Source: Cladocopium goreaui (taxonomy: Eukaryota; Sar; Dinophyceae; Suessiales; Symbiodiniaceae). Taken from it: a stretch of DNA of 64,000 nt. The translations under genes were made by a program, and so were the position numbers. Under the pieces are notes generated by a model. That model saw only the letters and a program-made list of their open reading frames with translations. It was not told where the DNA came from and made no database searches. Positions 8,272 through 15,807 of this stretch are shown here, one piece after another (the first letter of the stretch is position 1; each line of letters opens with the position of its first letter). The stretch is from assembly GCA_947184155.2 (NCBI GenBank), contig CAMXCT020002066.1, positions 51,001 through 115,000 of the forward strand, given 5' to 3'.

Positions 8272-9567
8272 ATGACAGCAGAAGTAATCAACGCAAAACA
8301 GGGATTGACACGAATACCCACTTACGCAGAACTCATCAAGGAAATAGACAGGGAAAAGTTCAAAACCAATGACATCAGAAAAATCTTTGATAGGAACGCT
8401 TGGTATTTTCACGAAAGTCCGCAGGGTCAAGCACTGAACACAAACAACATCCACCCAGCAGACTTACAGCAAATGAACTTCAAAAAGATGGCAGAGGAAG
8501 CGACCGCGAGGAAGGAAGAAGAAACACCCAACCTTGACTTTGAAGATATGACCGACTTGAGGGACGACGCCATCAGCGACTTTGAGATGTCCTTTGACAG
8601 AGAGGCAGAGTTGAGGGAAGAGAACGAAAGGAGAGTAGCAGAACAGGCAAACTTAAGTCATTCACAAGACCACTATATGGCAAACAAAGGAACATACGAC
8701 GCCGTTGGAGCAACAGCATCGGCAGGGATACAAGAAGACGAAGAACCGCCTTCAAGCAGTAGAAGCATCTTAAAGAACTTCCTTAAATCATCCAAACCAG
8801 TCATCAAAGCAGTCGCCACAGCAGGAGGAACAGCAAAGGGAGGGTCAATAGGAGGACTAATAGCATCAAAACTGACAGACGCCATCATACCCGACGAAGA
8901 GGAGGAAGAGAAACCGTCCAAGATAAAACCAACACAAAAACTAATCAACAAACAAGTCAAAAAGGTAAATCACCAAAAGAAGTTAAAGGAGGAAAAATCA
9001 AAAATGAACGTAGATGTAGTGCCCGACACCGCAGAAGCAATGGACACAACAGCAATACCAACAGCAGAAAAGAGGAAACCCTTAAGCGTGAGACAGTCCA
9101 AAGCAAAGAGACAGAAACCAAAACCGCCAACGCAGGAGAAGAGAGAATTTCAGGAAGACCCATCCACAACCACCAAACCGCCCAAAGCAAGAAGAGTAAG
9201 AGGAAAGCAACCCCAACCACAAGCATTAGGAGCAACAATCAACATCCCCAAAGACAACAAGACACCCAATGTAGATGAAGCAGAAACAGCACAGGAAGAA
9301 ACAGGGGCGTCATCTTCATCAAAAGCACCAGTCAGGAAACCAACAATGAACAAGGCAATATCACCAAGCAAGGTAGGAATACAAGTGATAAGAGAGAAGT
9401 TTGAAGAGATGAACAACAGCAAAAGCATAGACACAGGAGACTATCAAAGGTTTCAAGAGGTATATGGTAAATGGAAATCAAGCAAGGGAGAGGAAAAGAA
9501 ACAACATCTAAAGGAAGCGAAGGAACTTTACAAGTCAATCATCTATCCAAAATTAAAATCAAAATAA
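8272..9567 (+). CDS. Large basic virion-type protein with a glycine/alanine hydrophobic segment
   Basis: A 431-residue protein, mostly disordered. Residues 1-160 are acidic and helical. Residues 165-205 (ILKNFLKSSKPVIKAVATAG, then GGSIGGLIASKL) form an amphipathic helix followed by a Gly/Ala stretch. Residues 210-350 are strongly Lys/Pro-rich and basic, and 370-431 are helical again. In adenoviruses and related elements, minor capsid and core proteins combine membrane-active amphipathic segments with basic DNA-binding tails, so a comparable role is plausible. This is inference from composition and from its place next to the capsid gene, as no homologue is recognised. Confidence 0.6.
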   Translation: MTAEVINAKQGLTRIPTYAELIKEIDREKFKTNDIRKIFDRNAWYFHESPQGQALNTNNIHPADLQQMNFKKMAEEATARKEEETPNLDFEDMTDLRDDAISDFEMSFDREAELREENERRVAEQANLSHSQDHYMANKGTYDAVGATASAGIQEDEEPPSSSRSILKNFLKSSKPVIKAVATAGGTAKGGSIGGLIASKLTDAIIPDEEEEEKPSKIKPTQKLINKQVKKVNHQKKLKEEKSKMNVDVVPDTAEAMDTTAIPTAEKRKPLSVRQSKAKRQKPKPPTQEKREFQEDPSTTTKPPKARRVRGKQPQPQALGATINIPKDNKTPNVDEAETAQEETGASSSSKAPVRKPTMNKAISPSKVGIQVIREKFEEMNNSKSIDTGDYQRFQEVYGKWKSSKGEEKKQHLKEAKELYKSIIYPKLKSK

Positions 9568-9602
9568 TTAATAAAATTATTCATTATAATTTTATTAATT
9601 AT
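9564..9602. terminator. Convergent-gene hairpin, 17-bp perfect stem
   Basis: Arms 9564-9580 and 9586-9602 pair perfectly around the loop TCATT. The hairpin overlaps the stop of 8272-9567 and lies 14 bp before the end of the capsid gene, so it can serve both directions. Confidence 0.7.
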
Positions 9603-9615
9603 CCCACTATCTTTT

Positions 9616-11016
9616 TTAGTCATAGAAAATGACAGATTGGGCTTTTATCTCCAAGATACATTCGTGTTCAATAACGATATACATTTTGTCAGGCATCAGT
9701 CCAGTATCAGTCCCGTTGTCTGTTGTATATAAGTCTGTTCCATATAGAGGCTTTACACGGACAACCATATTTGAATTGTTCTTCAAATTCAGTCCAGTGT
9801 AATTGGCACTGTTAAGTTTCTTTAGATTAGACCCTGCTAAAAAGGAATTCGTCCTATACATATGAGGTTTTATGGAAACGTGATTGTTTCGTGTTTCTTG
9901 TAGATGCTTGTAGTTGTCAGCAACCCCCATCGTTGGCATTTCGGGTATGACGGTATTACCAATACTCAACTGAAAGGATAAATCAATATTTTCATAGTAT
10001 CTTTGAGCAATTGATGTTCCGCTTTCCCACGAAAGGGGATGATAAAGAAGATTATGAGGTTTCAACACTTCTTGGAAACCGCCCTTATAACCAAAATTTG
10101 AATAGAAAGATATGAAAATGTTGTCAGCCTTGCTTACATTTCTAACTATGGTCGTGAAGATGTCGGTGCTTCTACTTGTTGTTTGTGTTTGGACGGAAAC
10201 GCTGTTGAAGGTTATAGGTAAAGATTGCTTTTCCAAAATTTCAGCATACTCCGCAAATAAACCATCATCAAGTCGGTGAATATCACAGGTGATGATGGGT
10301 TGCTCTATGTTCCATAAGAACGAAGTATTCGTTGTGGTAAAATCACCACTTAAATTAACAAGGGGTTCATTAGCATCACTGACCAAAGTTAGTTCAATGA
10401 CAATCGGACAGTATGATAAAGGAATGAAGTTTGATACATTGAAGAAGGGACAAGAAGGTCGGTAATAAACGGTCTTTTTGTTTTTAAACCCTCCGAAATT
10501 GTCAGGTTTCGCTTGGTCAATGACATTCTGAACTGTGTTTGAAACTGGGTTCGTTGCCAACTGCGTATATGTCAAAAATCTATTTCCTTCATTGTAAAAG
10601 GTCTCGCCAAAACCAAGATTGTCAGTGTAGTTTCTTGAACCGTCATCTTGTAAAATATCCATCATTGCTTCGTATCTATTTAAGTCAGGAACTTCAGCAA
10701 TAACATTTGAACCCGCCATCACTCGCATTCGTTGAAAAAATGAGGATGGTTTATAGGCAGGTCTCAACTCTTTTGTTCCGTCATTGTCAGCATTGATGAG
10801 GGTAAAACCTATCAAAAGACTTCGTAGATTTATCCATTCATTCGCCCCACCCGTTAGGTTAAAGCGGATGACACTGTTTGAGTTGGATGAATAAGTAGAG
10901 ACCGAAGAAGGGTAAAATGTTTTGATACGCTTGTCTCTAATGTAGGACGCTCCACCTTTTAGTCTATACCGAAGGACATTTTCATTAAGAACATCTGTAA
11001 TTTCCAATGCTTCCAT
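9616..11016 (-). CDS. Major capsid protein (double jelly-roll type)
   Basis: A 466-residue protein that would form the hexon-like capsid lattice. The frame extends upstream to 11070, but the start at 11016 (MEALEITDV) is preferred because an AT-rich promoter with TCTATATAGA lies directly before it, inside the longer frame. The protein opens with 'RYRLKGGASYIRDKR', then 'SNSVIRFNLTGG' and a long beta-rich body with many Asn/Thr/Ser, the pattern expected of two jelly-roll domains. It ends in 'ECILEIKAQSVIFYD'. Identification rests on length, composition and position beside the minor capsid and ATPase genes. I cannot assign it to Polinton, PLV or virophage lineages by eye. The frame is intact. 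Confidence 0.78.
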   Translation of the reverse strand: MEALEITDVLNENVLRYRLKGGASYIRDKRIKTFYPSSVSTYSSNSNSVIRFNLTGGANEWINLRSLLIGFTLINADNDGTKELRPAYKPSSFFQRMRVMAGSNVIAEVPDLNRYEAMMDILQDDGSRNYTDNLGFGETFYNEGNRFLTYTQLATNPVSNTVQNVIDQAKPDNFGGFKNKKTVYYRPSCPFFNVSNFIPLSYCPIVIELTLVSDANEPLVNLSGDFTTTNTSFLWNIEQPIITCDIHRLDDGLFAEYAEILEKQSLPITFNSVSVQTQTTSRSTDIFTTIVRNVSKADNIFISFYSNFGYKGGFQEVLKPHNLLYHPLSWESGTSIAQRYYENIDLSFQLSIGNTVIPEMPTMGVADNYKHLQETRNNHVSIKPHMYRTNSFLAGSNLKKLNSANYTGLNLKNNSNMVVRVKPLYGTDLYTTDNGTDTGLMPDKMYIVIEHECILEIKAQSVIFYD

Positions 11017-11034
11017 ACTTGTATATATTCTATA

Positions 11035-11038
11035 TAGA
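11035..11038 (-). promoter_or_regulatory. TCTA promoter motif for the major capsid gene
   Basis: TCTA within the palindrome TTCTATATAGAA, 22 bases upstream of the chosen start codon. Confidence 0.65.
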
Positions 11039-11076
11039 AAATATTTTAAATAACCGATATATCTAATCAAATTAAA

Positions 11077-11298
11077 TTAAAAATAAAATTTCTTAAATGT
11101 ATTTTTGGTTTTCTTCCCTTTGTTTTGTGGTTTGTTTTCTATAGGTTTATTTTCGTTGTTCTTTATCTCTTTTCCGCTCTCTATGACCTTCTTGATTTCA
11201 TTGTATGTTAGGTGTTTTTTGTCCTTGGTATTCTCGTTCTTCAACTTCTTCATTTCCTGTCTGTTGTTCTTCAAATAGTCCCTTACGATGTCTTCCAT
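11077..11298 (-). CDS. Small lysine-rich protein
   Basis: A 73-residue protein that is about one third Lys and Asn (KKLKNENTKDKKHLTYNEIK, ending in TFKKFYF). Predicted to be helical or disordered and strongly basic, it could bind nucleic acid. It sits between the lipase-like and capsid genes on the same strand. TTTTATATAAG rather than TCTA precedes the start. No family is recognised. Confidence 0.5.
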   Translation of the reverse strand: MEDIVRDYLKNNRQEMKKLKNENTKDKKHLTYNEIKKVIESGKEIKNNENKPIENKPQNKGKKTKNTFKKFYF

Positions 11299-11347
11299 AT
11301 AATATGACTTATATAAAATAAAATCACATTATCTTGTTGATTGGTTA

Positions 11348-11381
11348 GGTTGAAAAATTATCACAGATAATTTTCTCAACC
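11348..11381. terminator. Hairpin over the stop codon of the lipase-like gene
   Basis: Arms 11348-11361 and 11367-11381 pair with one bulged base around CACAG. The stop of 11376-12089 lies inside the arm. Confidence 0.6.
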
Positions 11382-12089
11382 CAAGCGAAACATTATTGCT
11401 CTAATCGGTTCCGCAACATTCTTTTCTGACTTTCCCATATCTCCAAAATGGACGGCGTGAAAGCCGTGATTGTATAAAGGGTTATAACTGTTTTTATTGA
11501 CTGTTATATCCACGCCTTTGTCAAACATACTGACTGGGTCGCCTACTGCTCTGAACCTTGTGTTCTTACTGTCAGTGTTGTCATTGAAACTTACTGTTGG
11601 TGTTCCGTAGGTTCTGGTAGTAAATCTTTTGTTGTAGTCTTGGTTCAATTTCATTGTTGTTGCTGAACCCAAGGAATGACTGACGATTGTATCAACATTG
11701 TCAATGTTGTTTCTGATAAAATCGTTTGCGGTCTTATACCGCTTTGACCTATGAACCATATGAAAAGGTATGAGTGTGTCGTCCAAAATGTCTCTTGGAA
11801 AATCTTTCGTCCCCGCTATGTAAAGGGTTTTATTCTCTGGGTGGTGGTAAAGTCCTAAATCTGTTCTGTTGTTGTATGCCCTCTTTAGTCCTGTCTCGTC
11901 GTTGATGTTGCTGAACTCCTCCAAGTATTTGTTTCCCTGTTGTATCTCCTTACTGAATTTTTCCAACAATTCCTTCTGTTTGTTGTTGTGTTTCTTGTTG
12001 TATTCTTTACCGTCAATCTCTTTAAAGGGATTTATTCTTTGTAGTCGTCCCTGTGTTTTCATATCATCCATTAACCTTTTTTGAAGCAT
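11376..12089 (-). CDS. Lipase-like alpha/beta hydrolase
   Basis: A 237-residue protein. The first 75 residues are a charged helical region. After that comes an alpha/beta-hydrolase core resembling class 3 lipases: strand 'TLYIAGTKDF' (about 88-97), nucleophile elbow 'VSHSLGSA' with S139, acid candidate D184 in 'VGDPVSMF', and histidines H208, H211 and H214 near 'HGFHAVHFG'. The elbow is S-H-S-L-G rather than the usual G-H-S-L-G. A lipase in a virus-like element could help particles cross or leave membranes, which is inference. It diverges from the minor capsid gene across a 53-bp region with a TCTA motif for each direction. Confidence 0.7.
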   Translation of the reverse strand: MLQKRLMDDMKTQGRLQRINPFKEIDGKEYNKKHNNKQKELLEKFSKEIQQGNKYLEEFSNINDETGLKRAYNNRTDLGLYHHPENKTLYIAGTKDFPRDILDDTLIPFHMVHRSKRYKTANDFIRNNIDNVDTIVSHSLGSATTMKLNQDYNKRFTTRTYGTPTVSFNDNTDSKNTRFRAVGDPVSMFDKGVDITVNKNSYNPLYNHGFHAVHFGDMGKSEKNVAEPIRAIMFRLG

Positions 12090-12102
12090 ATATAATAATG
12101 TA

Positions 12103-12106
12103 TAGA
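12103..12106 (-). promoter_or_regulatory. TCTA promoter motif for the lipase-like gene
   Basis: TTTAATCTATACATTATTAT on the coding strand, about 17 bases upstream of the ATG. Confidence 0.6.
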
Positions 12107-12118
12107 TTAAACATATTT

Positions 12119-12122
12119 TCTA
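12119..12122 (+). promoter_or_regulatory. TCTA promoter motif for the minor capsid gene
   Basis: TATTTTCTAAAGTTATTATA, 24 bases upstream of the ATG at 12143. Confidence 0.65.
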
Positions 12123-12142
12123 AAGTTATTATATCATAAAAA

Positions 12143-12970
12143 ATGAGTAGATTTAAAAAGATATACATAGACAGCCATCACCGAACCCAGAACTCCAACA
12201 GTAGTAGTGATTTTGAAATCTACCTACCCGAAAGTCAAGAATGCGGGAACGACACCAAACTATACATCCACGAAATCACCATACCTAATTCCATTTATCC
12301 AGTTCAAGCGGGGTTAAACAGCAACCTATACTTAAGACTGACGGACTTTTCAAACACCACGGATGTTCTAATTGAACTGTTGAGTGCTTCCTATGTCGGT
12401 GCTACATTGGCATCAAACCTTCAAACAAAGATGAACGAAGCAACAAATGGGTTTCAAGCCAACAACGACTATTTCAGTGTGTCTTACGACTATGACACCA
12501 ACAAAATAACAATCGCTTTGAACTATGTAGATTTTTCGTTTAAGATAATGACCGACTATGAGATGGAATATAATACCATCCAATGGACGGGAGCATCTTA
12601 TGACAGAAATAACCTAAAATCCATCAATCAGGTTTTAGGAAATTACACCTCGTCGTTGAACTATCCAGATTGGAAAAGCGGATATTTGACATTATTGGCG
12701 TTGAGAAACTTATACCTTACTTGTAGTGAGTTGAGCGATGCTAAACAATTGGGTTCTACGGGTGCTTACAACATCATTAAGAAAATCCCCATGAACGCCC
12801 CTTTCGGTTCAGTCATCTATGACAACGAAATAATAAGCGTAGATTACATCAATGTTTCAAACAGAGTGTTGAGAACACTACACTTCAAATTAGTCAATAG
12901 TTATGGTAATGTGGTTGATTTGAACAATGTGAATTGTTCATTCTCCCTGACCTTCATTGAGGATGATTGA
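12143..12970 (+). CDS. Minor capsid (penton, single jelly-roll) protein
   Basis: A 275-residue protein expected to fill the fivefold vertices of the capsid. It begins 'FKKIYIDSHHRTQNSNSSSD' with 'FEIYLPES' following, the N-terminal signature of Polinton and virophage penton proteins (Y-I-D-S-x-x-R ... S-S-D-F). A 'LYIHEITIPNSIYPV' strand comes next and the C-terminus reads 'LHFKLVNSYGNVVDLNN' then 'SFSLTF'. The frame is intact. Its last 33 bases overlap the 3' end of the opposing methyltransferase gene. It is followed directly by that convergent gene, with no hairpin between. Confidence 0.8.
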   Translation: MSRFKKIYIDSHHRTQNSNSSSDFEIYLPESQECGNDTKLYIHEITIPNSIYPVQAGLNSNLYLRLTDFSNTTDVLIELLSASYVGATLASNLQTKMNEATNGFQANNDYFSVSYDYDTNKITIALNYVDFSFKIMTDYEMEYNTIQWTGASYDRNNLKSINQVLGNYTSSLNYPDWKSGYLTLLALRNLYLTCSELSDAKQLGSTGAYNIIKKIPMNAPFGSVIYDNEIISVDYINVSNRVLRTLHFKLVNSYGNVVDLNNVNCSFSLTFIEDD

Positions 12971-13574
12971 TGTAAAAATTTCATTGATTAACTCACTGGG
13001 TATTCTATATAATTCATCTTGACGATGGATTATAGGATTATCACCCCATTCACTCTTTTTACCCGACGGCATCCGTTGGGCTGTCTCTTTATGTTTGTTG
13101 TTGATGATGTTTCCACAGTCTTTTTTACATAGTGGTCTCGGTTTCCAAGTTTTAAGGTTCGTCCATATCCTTGTTCTTTTTCTGTATGGAAAGCCGTATT
13201 TACAATAATCAAGGTCAAAGTAATCAAAGTCTTTCATAAACTCCTGATGTTTCAATAAGCCAGTCTGTGGATTTTCTATGAACCATACCGAAGGGTTGAA
13301 GTAGTTGATTCTTTCAATGGTTTTCTTTACGATGCTGTTGGCATAATCTATTTTTCTAACACCAGTGGTTTTAGCAATGCTATATTCAATCAACACAAGG
13401 GGGAGAAGCCCAAATGATATTAAACTCATTTTGTTTGAAAACTTTGTAGTTCCAATTGAGGATGTCGGTATTGATGTTGGCATCCTTCAAGTCCAACGAG
13501 ACAACATCATAACCTAACTCTTTGGCGACTTTCCCTACACCGCCCGTTCCAGAAAACAGTTCAAGTAATTTCAT
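12938..13574 (-). pseudogene. C5-cytosine DNA methyltransferase, broken by one frameshift
   Basis: The gene encodes a small cytosine-C5 methyltransferase in two frames. Frame one (13574-13386) has motif I 'LELFSGTGGVGKVAKELG' and the catalytic 'ASPPC' (motif IV). It then stops after one extra base near 13392-13394. The second frame continues with 'EYSIAKTTGVRK', motif VI as 'ENPQTG', and a cysteine-containing C-terminal part ('PLCKKDCGN') to 12938. All motifs are present across the two frames, so the enzyme was complete until a single-base insertion, or this is a sequencing error. The length of about 210 residues suits viral methyltransferases. It would methylate the element's own or a competitor's DNA. 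The C-terminal codons overlap the penton gene. Confidence 0.82.
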
Positions 13575-13586
13575 ATTATAAATCTA

Positions 13587-13590
13587 TAGA
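13587..13590 (-). promoter_or_regulatory. TCTA promoter motif for the methyltransferase
   Basis: AAATCTATAGATTT palindrome, 13 bases upstream of the start codon at 13574. Confidence 0.55.
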
Positions 13591-13604
13591 TTTAAAATAT
13601 GAAA

Positions 13605-13970
13605 CTACGACAGCAACACATAGGAGTTGTTGGTTGGGTCTTTATTGATTTTGTAGTATGTTAAAGTCTCTTCTTTGGGTTGTGTGATTTTACCCGTTGT
13701 AATCCACTCAAAGTATTGTTTCCTTTTATCTTCCCACGAACCGACGGGTCTGCCTATCTGCTTCTTTTCAAAGGCTTTGTTTATTCTTTCTTTGTCTTTG
13801 TCGTTGGTATTTTCTTTGTTCTCTTCCTTCTTACCAGCATTCAGTTTCTCCTCTATGTTCCTAACAATACCGAGGACGGCATTAAGGTTCTTATTCATTT
13901 TGCTCACCTTGCTCTTCAGTTCTTCCAGTTCTGACTGTTTTACGGGGTCGTCGCTCTCAACATCCACCAT
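13605..13970 (-). CDS. Coiled-coil protein with a GRPVGS basic motif
   Basis: A 121-residue protein of unknown function. Residues 8-50 are a heptad-like helix (SELEELKSKVSKMNKNLNAV), 45-70 are very charged, and 72-85 read QIGRPVGSWEDKRKQ, where G-R-P resembles an AT-hook core. It ends in YYKINKDPTNNSYVLLS. It could oligomerise through the helix and touch DNA through the basic motif, but this is inference. TCTA elements (ATATCTAAATAAATA, twice) lie farther upstream than usual, about 40-60 bases. Confidence 0.6.
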   Translation of the reverse strand: MVDVESDDPVKQSELEELKSKVSKMNKNLNAVLGIVRNIEEKLNAGKKEENKENTNDKDKERINKAFEKKQIGRPVGSWEDKRKQYFEWITTGKITQPKEETLTYYKINKDPTNNSYVLLS

Positions 13971-14086
13971 ACTATTATATATTTATATATATTGTTATTT
14001 ATTTAGATATATATTTATTTAGATATTTATTTATCAATTTGCTTTCACGCAAAATCTACTCTTTACACCATTTTGGGAGAAACTTT

Positions 14087-14521
14087 TTAATCCATATCAT
14101 TCATTGACTTTCTACCGCTACTTCTTGGAGTGCTCATTACATCGCTTATCATTCTATTTCTGTTTGCTTCTTTGTCCTTGTCTTCTGGTGTAATCTGGCG
14201 GTTAAAACTAAAACTGATGCTATGGTCTTCGCTTTCTAAAACAATTTCGCCGTCATCATCCTTTTTGACATTCATTGTTTTATCATTCTTGCTGATTTTG
14301 AAACTACAGGGAGAACATTTACATTTAATACCCTTGGGGGTTATTTCAATTTCATTTCTCATCTGTAGTTTGCCCTTACACAAGGGGCATTCAAATACAA
14401 TGTCTTTAGATGTCAGTTTTTGTTCCTCGTTCAGATTGACAACAGCGGGTTCTTCATCTGAAAGTTCAAAGTCCTCGGGGATTGGTTGTTTTTTGATTGG
14501 GTTAGTTTTCTTTTTCGTCAT
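14087..14521 (-). CDS. Zinc-ribbon protein
   Basis: A 144-residue protein with one clear zinc site: C-P-L-C (about residues 50-53) paired with C-K-C-S-P-C (73-78), separated by a beta hairpin (ITPKGIKCK). This is a zinc ribbon of the kind used to contact nucleic acid or a polymerase. The N-terminal 45 residues are Lys/Pro then Glu-rich, and the tail is Ser/Arg-rich. Its start codon follows directly on the stop codon of the small gene 14522-14683 (TAG-ATG), so the two are probably co-transcribed. No specific family such as TFIIS can be assigned. Confidence 0.65.
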   Translation of the reverse strand: MTKKKTNPIKKQPIPEDFELSDEEPAVVNLNEEQKLTSKDIVFECPLCKGKLQMRNEIEITPKGIKCKCSPCSFKISKNDKTMNVKKDDDGEIVLESEDHSISFSFNRQITPEDKDKEANRNRMISDVMSTPRSSGRKSMNDMD

Positions 14522-14683
14522 CTATTTTATATTTGAGAAAAATAAAACAATTTCAATCAGTTCCAATGTGTGCCTACAGCATCTCTTCACCCTGTTGTCG
14601 GTGATGACTGGATATTTCGTGTCATCAACAACCCTATTTTCAATCTCTTCTAGTGTATCAATGTAGGTTTCATACTCGTTCAT
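14522..14683 (-). CDS. Small 53-residue protein (short gene)
   Basis: A short frame starting MNEYETYIDTLEEIE and ending in a hydrophobic tail 'IEIVLFFSNIK'. It has a TCTA motif 20 bases upstream, as good as that of any structural gene. Its stop abuts the ATG of the zinc-ribbon gene. The two cysteines in 'KRCCRHTL' are adjacent. No function is suggested. The promoter and the tight junction are the reasons for calling it real. Confidence 0.55.
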   Translation of the reverse strand: MNEYETYIDTLEEIENRVVDDTKYPVITDNRVKRCCRHTLELIEIVLFFSNIK

Positions 14684-14699
14684 CCTGATTATATATAAT

Positions 14700-14703
14700 T
14701 AGA
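14700..14703 (-). promoter_or_regulatory. TCTA promoter motif for 14522-14683
   Basis: TATTTTCTAATTATATATAA on the coding strand. Confidence 0.6.
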
Positions 14704-14791
14704 AAATATCATCAACATACATTCTAATTATACGATACAGGACTTTTCTTTTGCGACACGAAGATTTCTACTGGGGGTGGGTAGAACGAAA

Positions 14792-14902
14792 ATGTCGGGG
14801 GGTTCAATCAAAAAGATTTATCAAAAGAAAATGCACAAACGAATTCATCTTCTATTGCTTCGTTTTGTCAGTCAGAAGGACGCAGAGTTCAAAACTAATT
14901 AA
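14792..14902 (+). CDS. Possible 36-residue basic peptide
   Basis: A short frame beginning MSGGSIKKIYQKKMHKRIHL in the 340-bp gap before the ATPase. It is strongly basic, as are small core proteins of related viruses. A TCTA lies 25 bases upstream but in a GC-richer context than the other sites. Weakly supported. Confidence 0.25.
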   Translation: MSGGSIKKIYQKKMHKRIHLLLLRFVSQKDAEFKTN

Positions 14903-15007
14903 CGTCTTATGCGGACTGAAAAGCAACTGTCCCATTTTCACCCGACACCGACACCCTTTCAAGGTAAAAAAGGTTTCCTTTTCAATATCATATATCGGAA
15001 ATTTATT

Positions 15008-15011
15008 TCTA
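15008..15011 (+). promoter_or_regulatory. TCTA promoter motif for the packaging ATPase
   Basis: ATTTATTTCTAAATACTTTT, 16 bases upstream of the ATG at 15024. Confidence 0.65.
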
Positions 15012-15023
15012 AATACTTTTAAT

Positions 15024-15770
15024 ATGATAAATATAAAGCCTTACAAACACAAAGAATATAATTGTAAGCAGTCATCCTACGGGTATATGGCTTGTCTTCC
15101 AGCAAGGATTTTACTGAACGCTCCGTCGGGAACGGGTAAAACGGTTGCTTTGACAAACTTGGTCTTGGACATCTACAAGGGATGCTTTGAGAAAATCTAC
15201 ATTTTTTCACCAACCATCTTCATTGATGACAACTGGACGGTTGTGAAAAAATACATTGACAAAGAAATGGACATCAAACACACGGATGAAGACCCCATTT
15301 ACTTTGACACCTTTGAGGAGAAGGACTTGAAGAACGTGATAGACACGCAGGAAGGAATAATAAAGTATATGAAGGAGAAGGATTACAAACACCTATATAA
15401 CATCTGTATCATCATAGACGACTGGGCTGACAACGAAAAGGTGGTCAGGAAGAACAAGGAGTTAATCAAACTCTTCACCAAAGGTCGGCATTGGTATATC
15501 TCAATTTTTATCACATCGCAATCCTACACACAAATATCGCCAGTCGTTAGGAAGAATGCCACGCAACTGTTCATCTTCAGGCTTCGTAATCAAAAAGATT
15601 TAGATGCCATTTTGGAAGAATTGAGCGGGTTGTATGACAAGAAAACTTTAGACAAGATATACCGAGTTGCCACGAATGACAGGCACGGTGTTTTATACAT
15701 AGATTTGATGGAAAGCGACAAGAAGAAAATGTTTTACAAAAACCTCAATCAAAGAATTCAAGTGGAATAA
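15024..15770 (+). CDS. A32-like (FtsK/HerA) genome-packaging ATPase
   Basis: A 248-residue ATPase that would pump the genome into capsids. The frame is open back to 14751, but the start at 15024 (MINIKPYKHKEYN) follows a TCTA promoter and gives the usual length. Walker A is 'APSGTGKT' at residues 33-40 with K39. Walker B is 'ICIIIDDWAD' with D132-D133. The following 'GRHWYISIFITSQSYTQISP' strand with its S-Q pair is the sensor region typical of the A32 family ('T-x-Q'). The domain is complete and the frame intact. It heads a plus-strand group with the fibre genes. Confidence 0.9.
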   Translation: MINIKPYKHKEYNCKQSSYGYMACLPARILLNAPSGTGKTVALTNLVLDIYKGCFEKIYIFSPTIFIDDNWTVVKKYIDKEMDIKHTDEDPIYFDTFEEKDLKNVIDTQEGIIKYMKEKDYKHLYNICIIIDDWADNEKVVRKNKELIKLFTKGRHWYISIFITSQSYTQISPVVRKNATQLFIFRLRNQKDLDAILEELSGLYDKKTLDKIYRVATNDRHGVLYIDLMESDKKKMFYKNLNQRIQVE

Positions 15771-15794
15771 TAATGCTACAAAATTATTTTATCA

Positions 15795-15798
15795 TCTA
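15795..15798 (+). promoter_or_regulatory. TCTA promoter motif for the fibre gene
   Basis: TTATCATCTAATAATATAT, 13 bases upstream of the ATG at 15808. No equivalent site precedes 16613. Confidence 0.6.
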
Positions 15799-15807
15799 AT
15801 AATATAT

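Noticed and set aside
11017-11070. Eighteen-residue extension of the major capsid protein.
   Set aside because: It translates the AT-rich promoter region.
14751-15023. Upstream extension of the ATPase frame.
   Set aside because: Promoter motif lies inside it, family length fits the start at 15024, and the extra residues are not domain-like.
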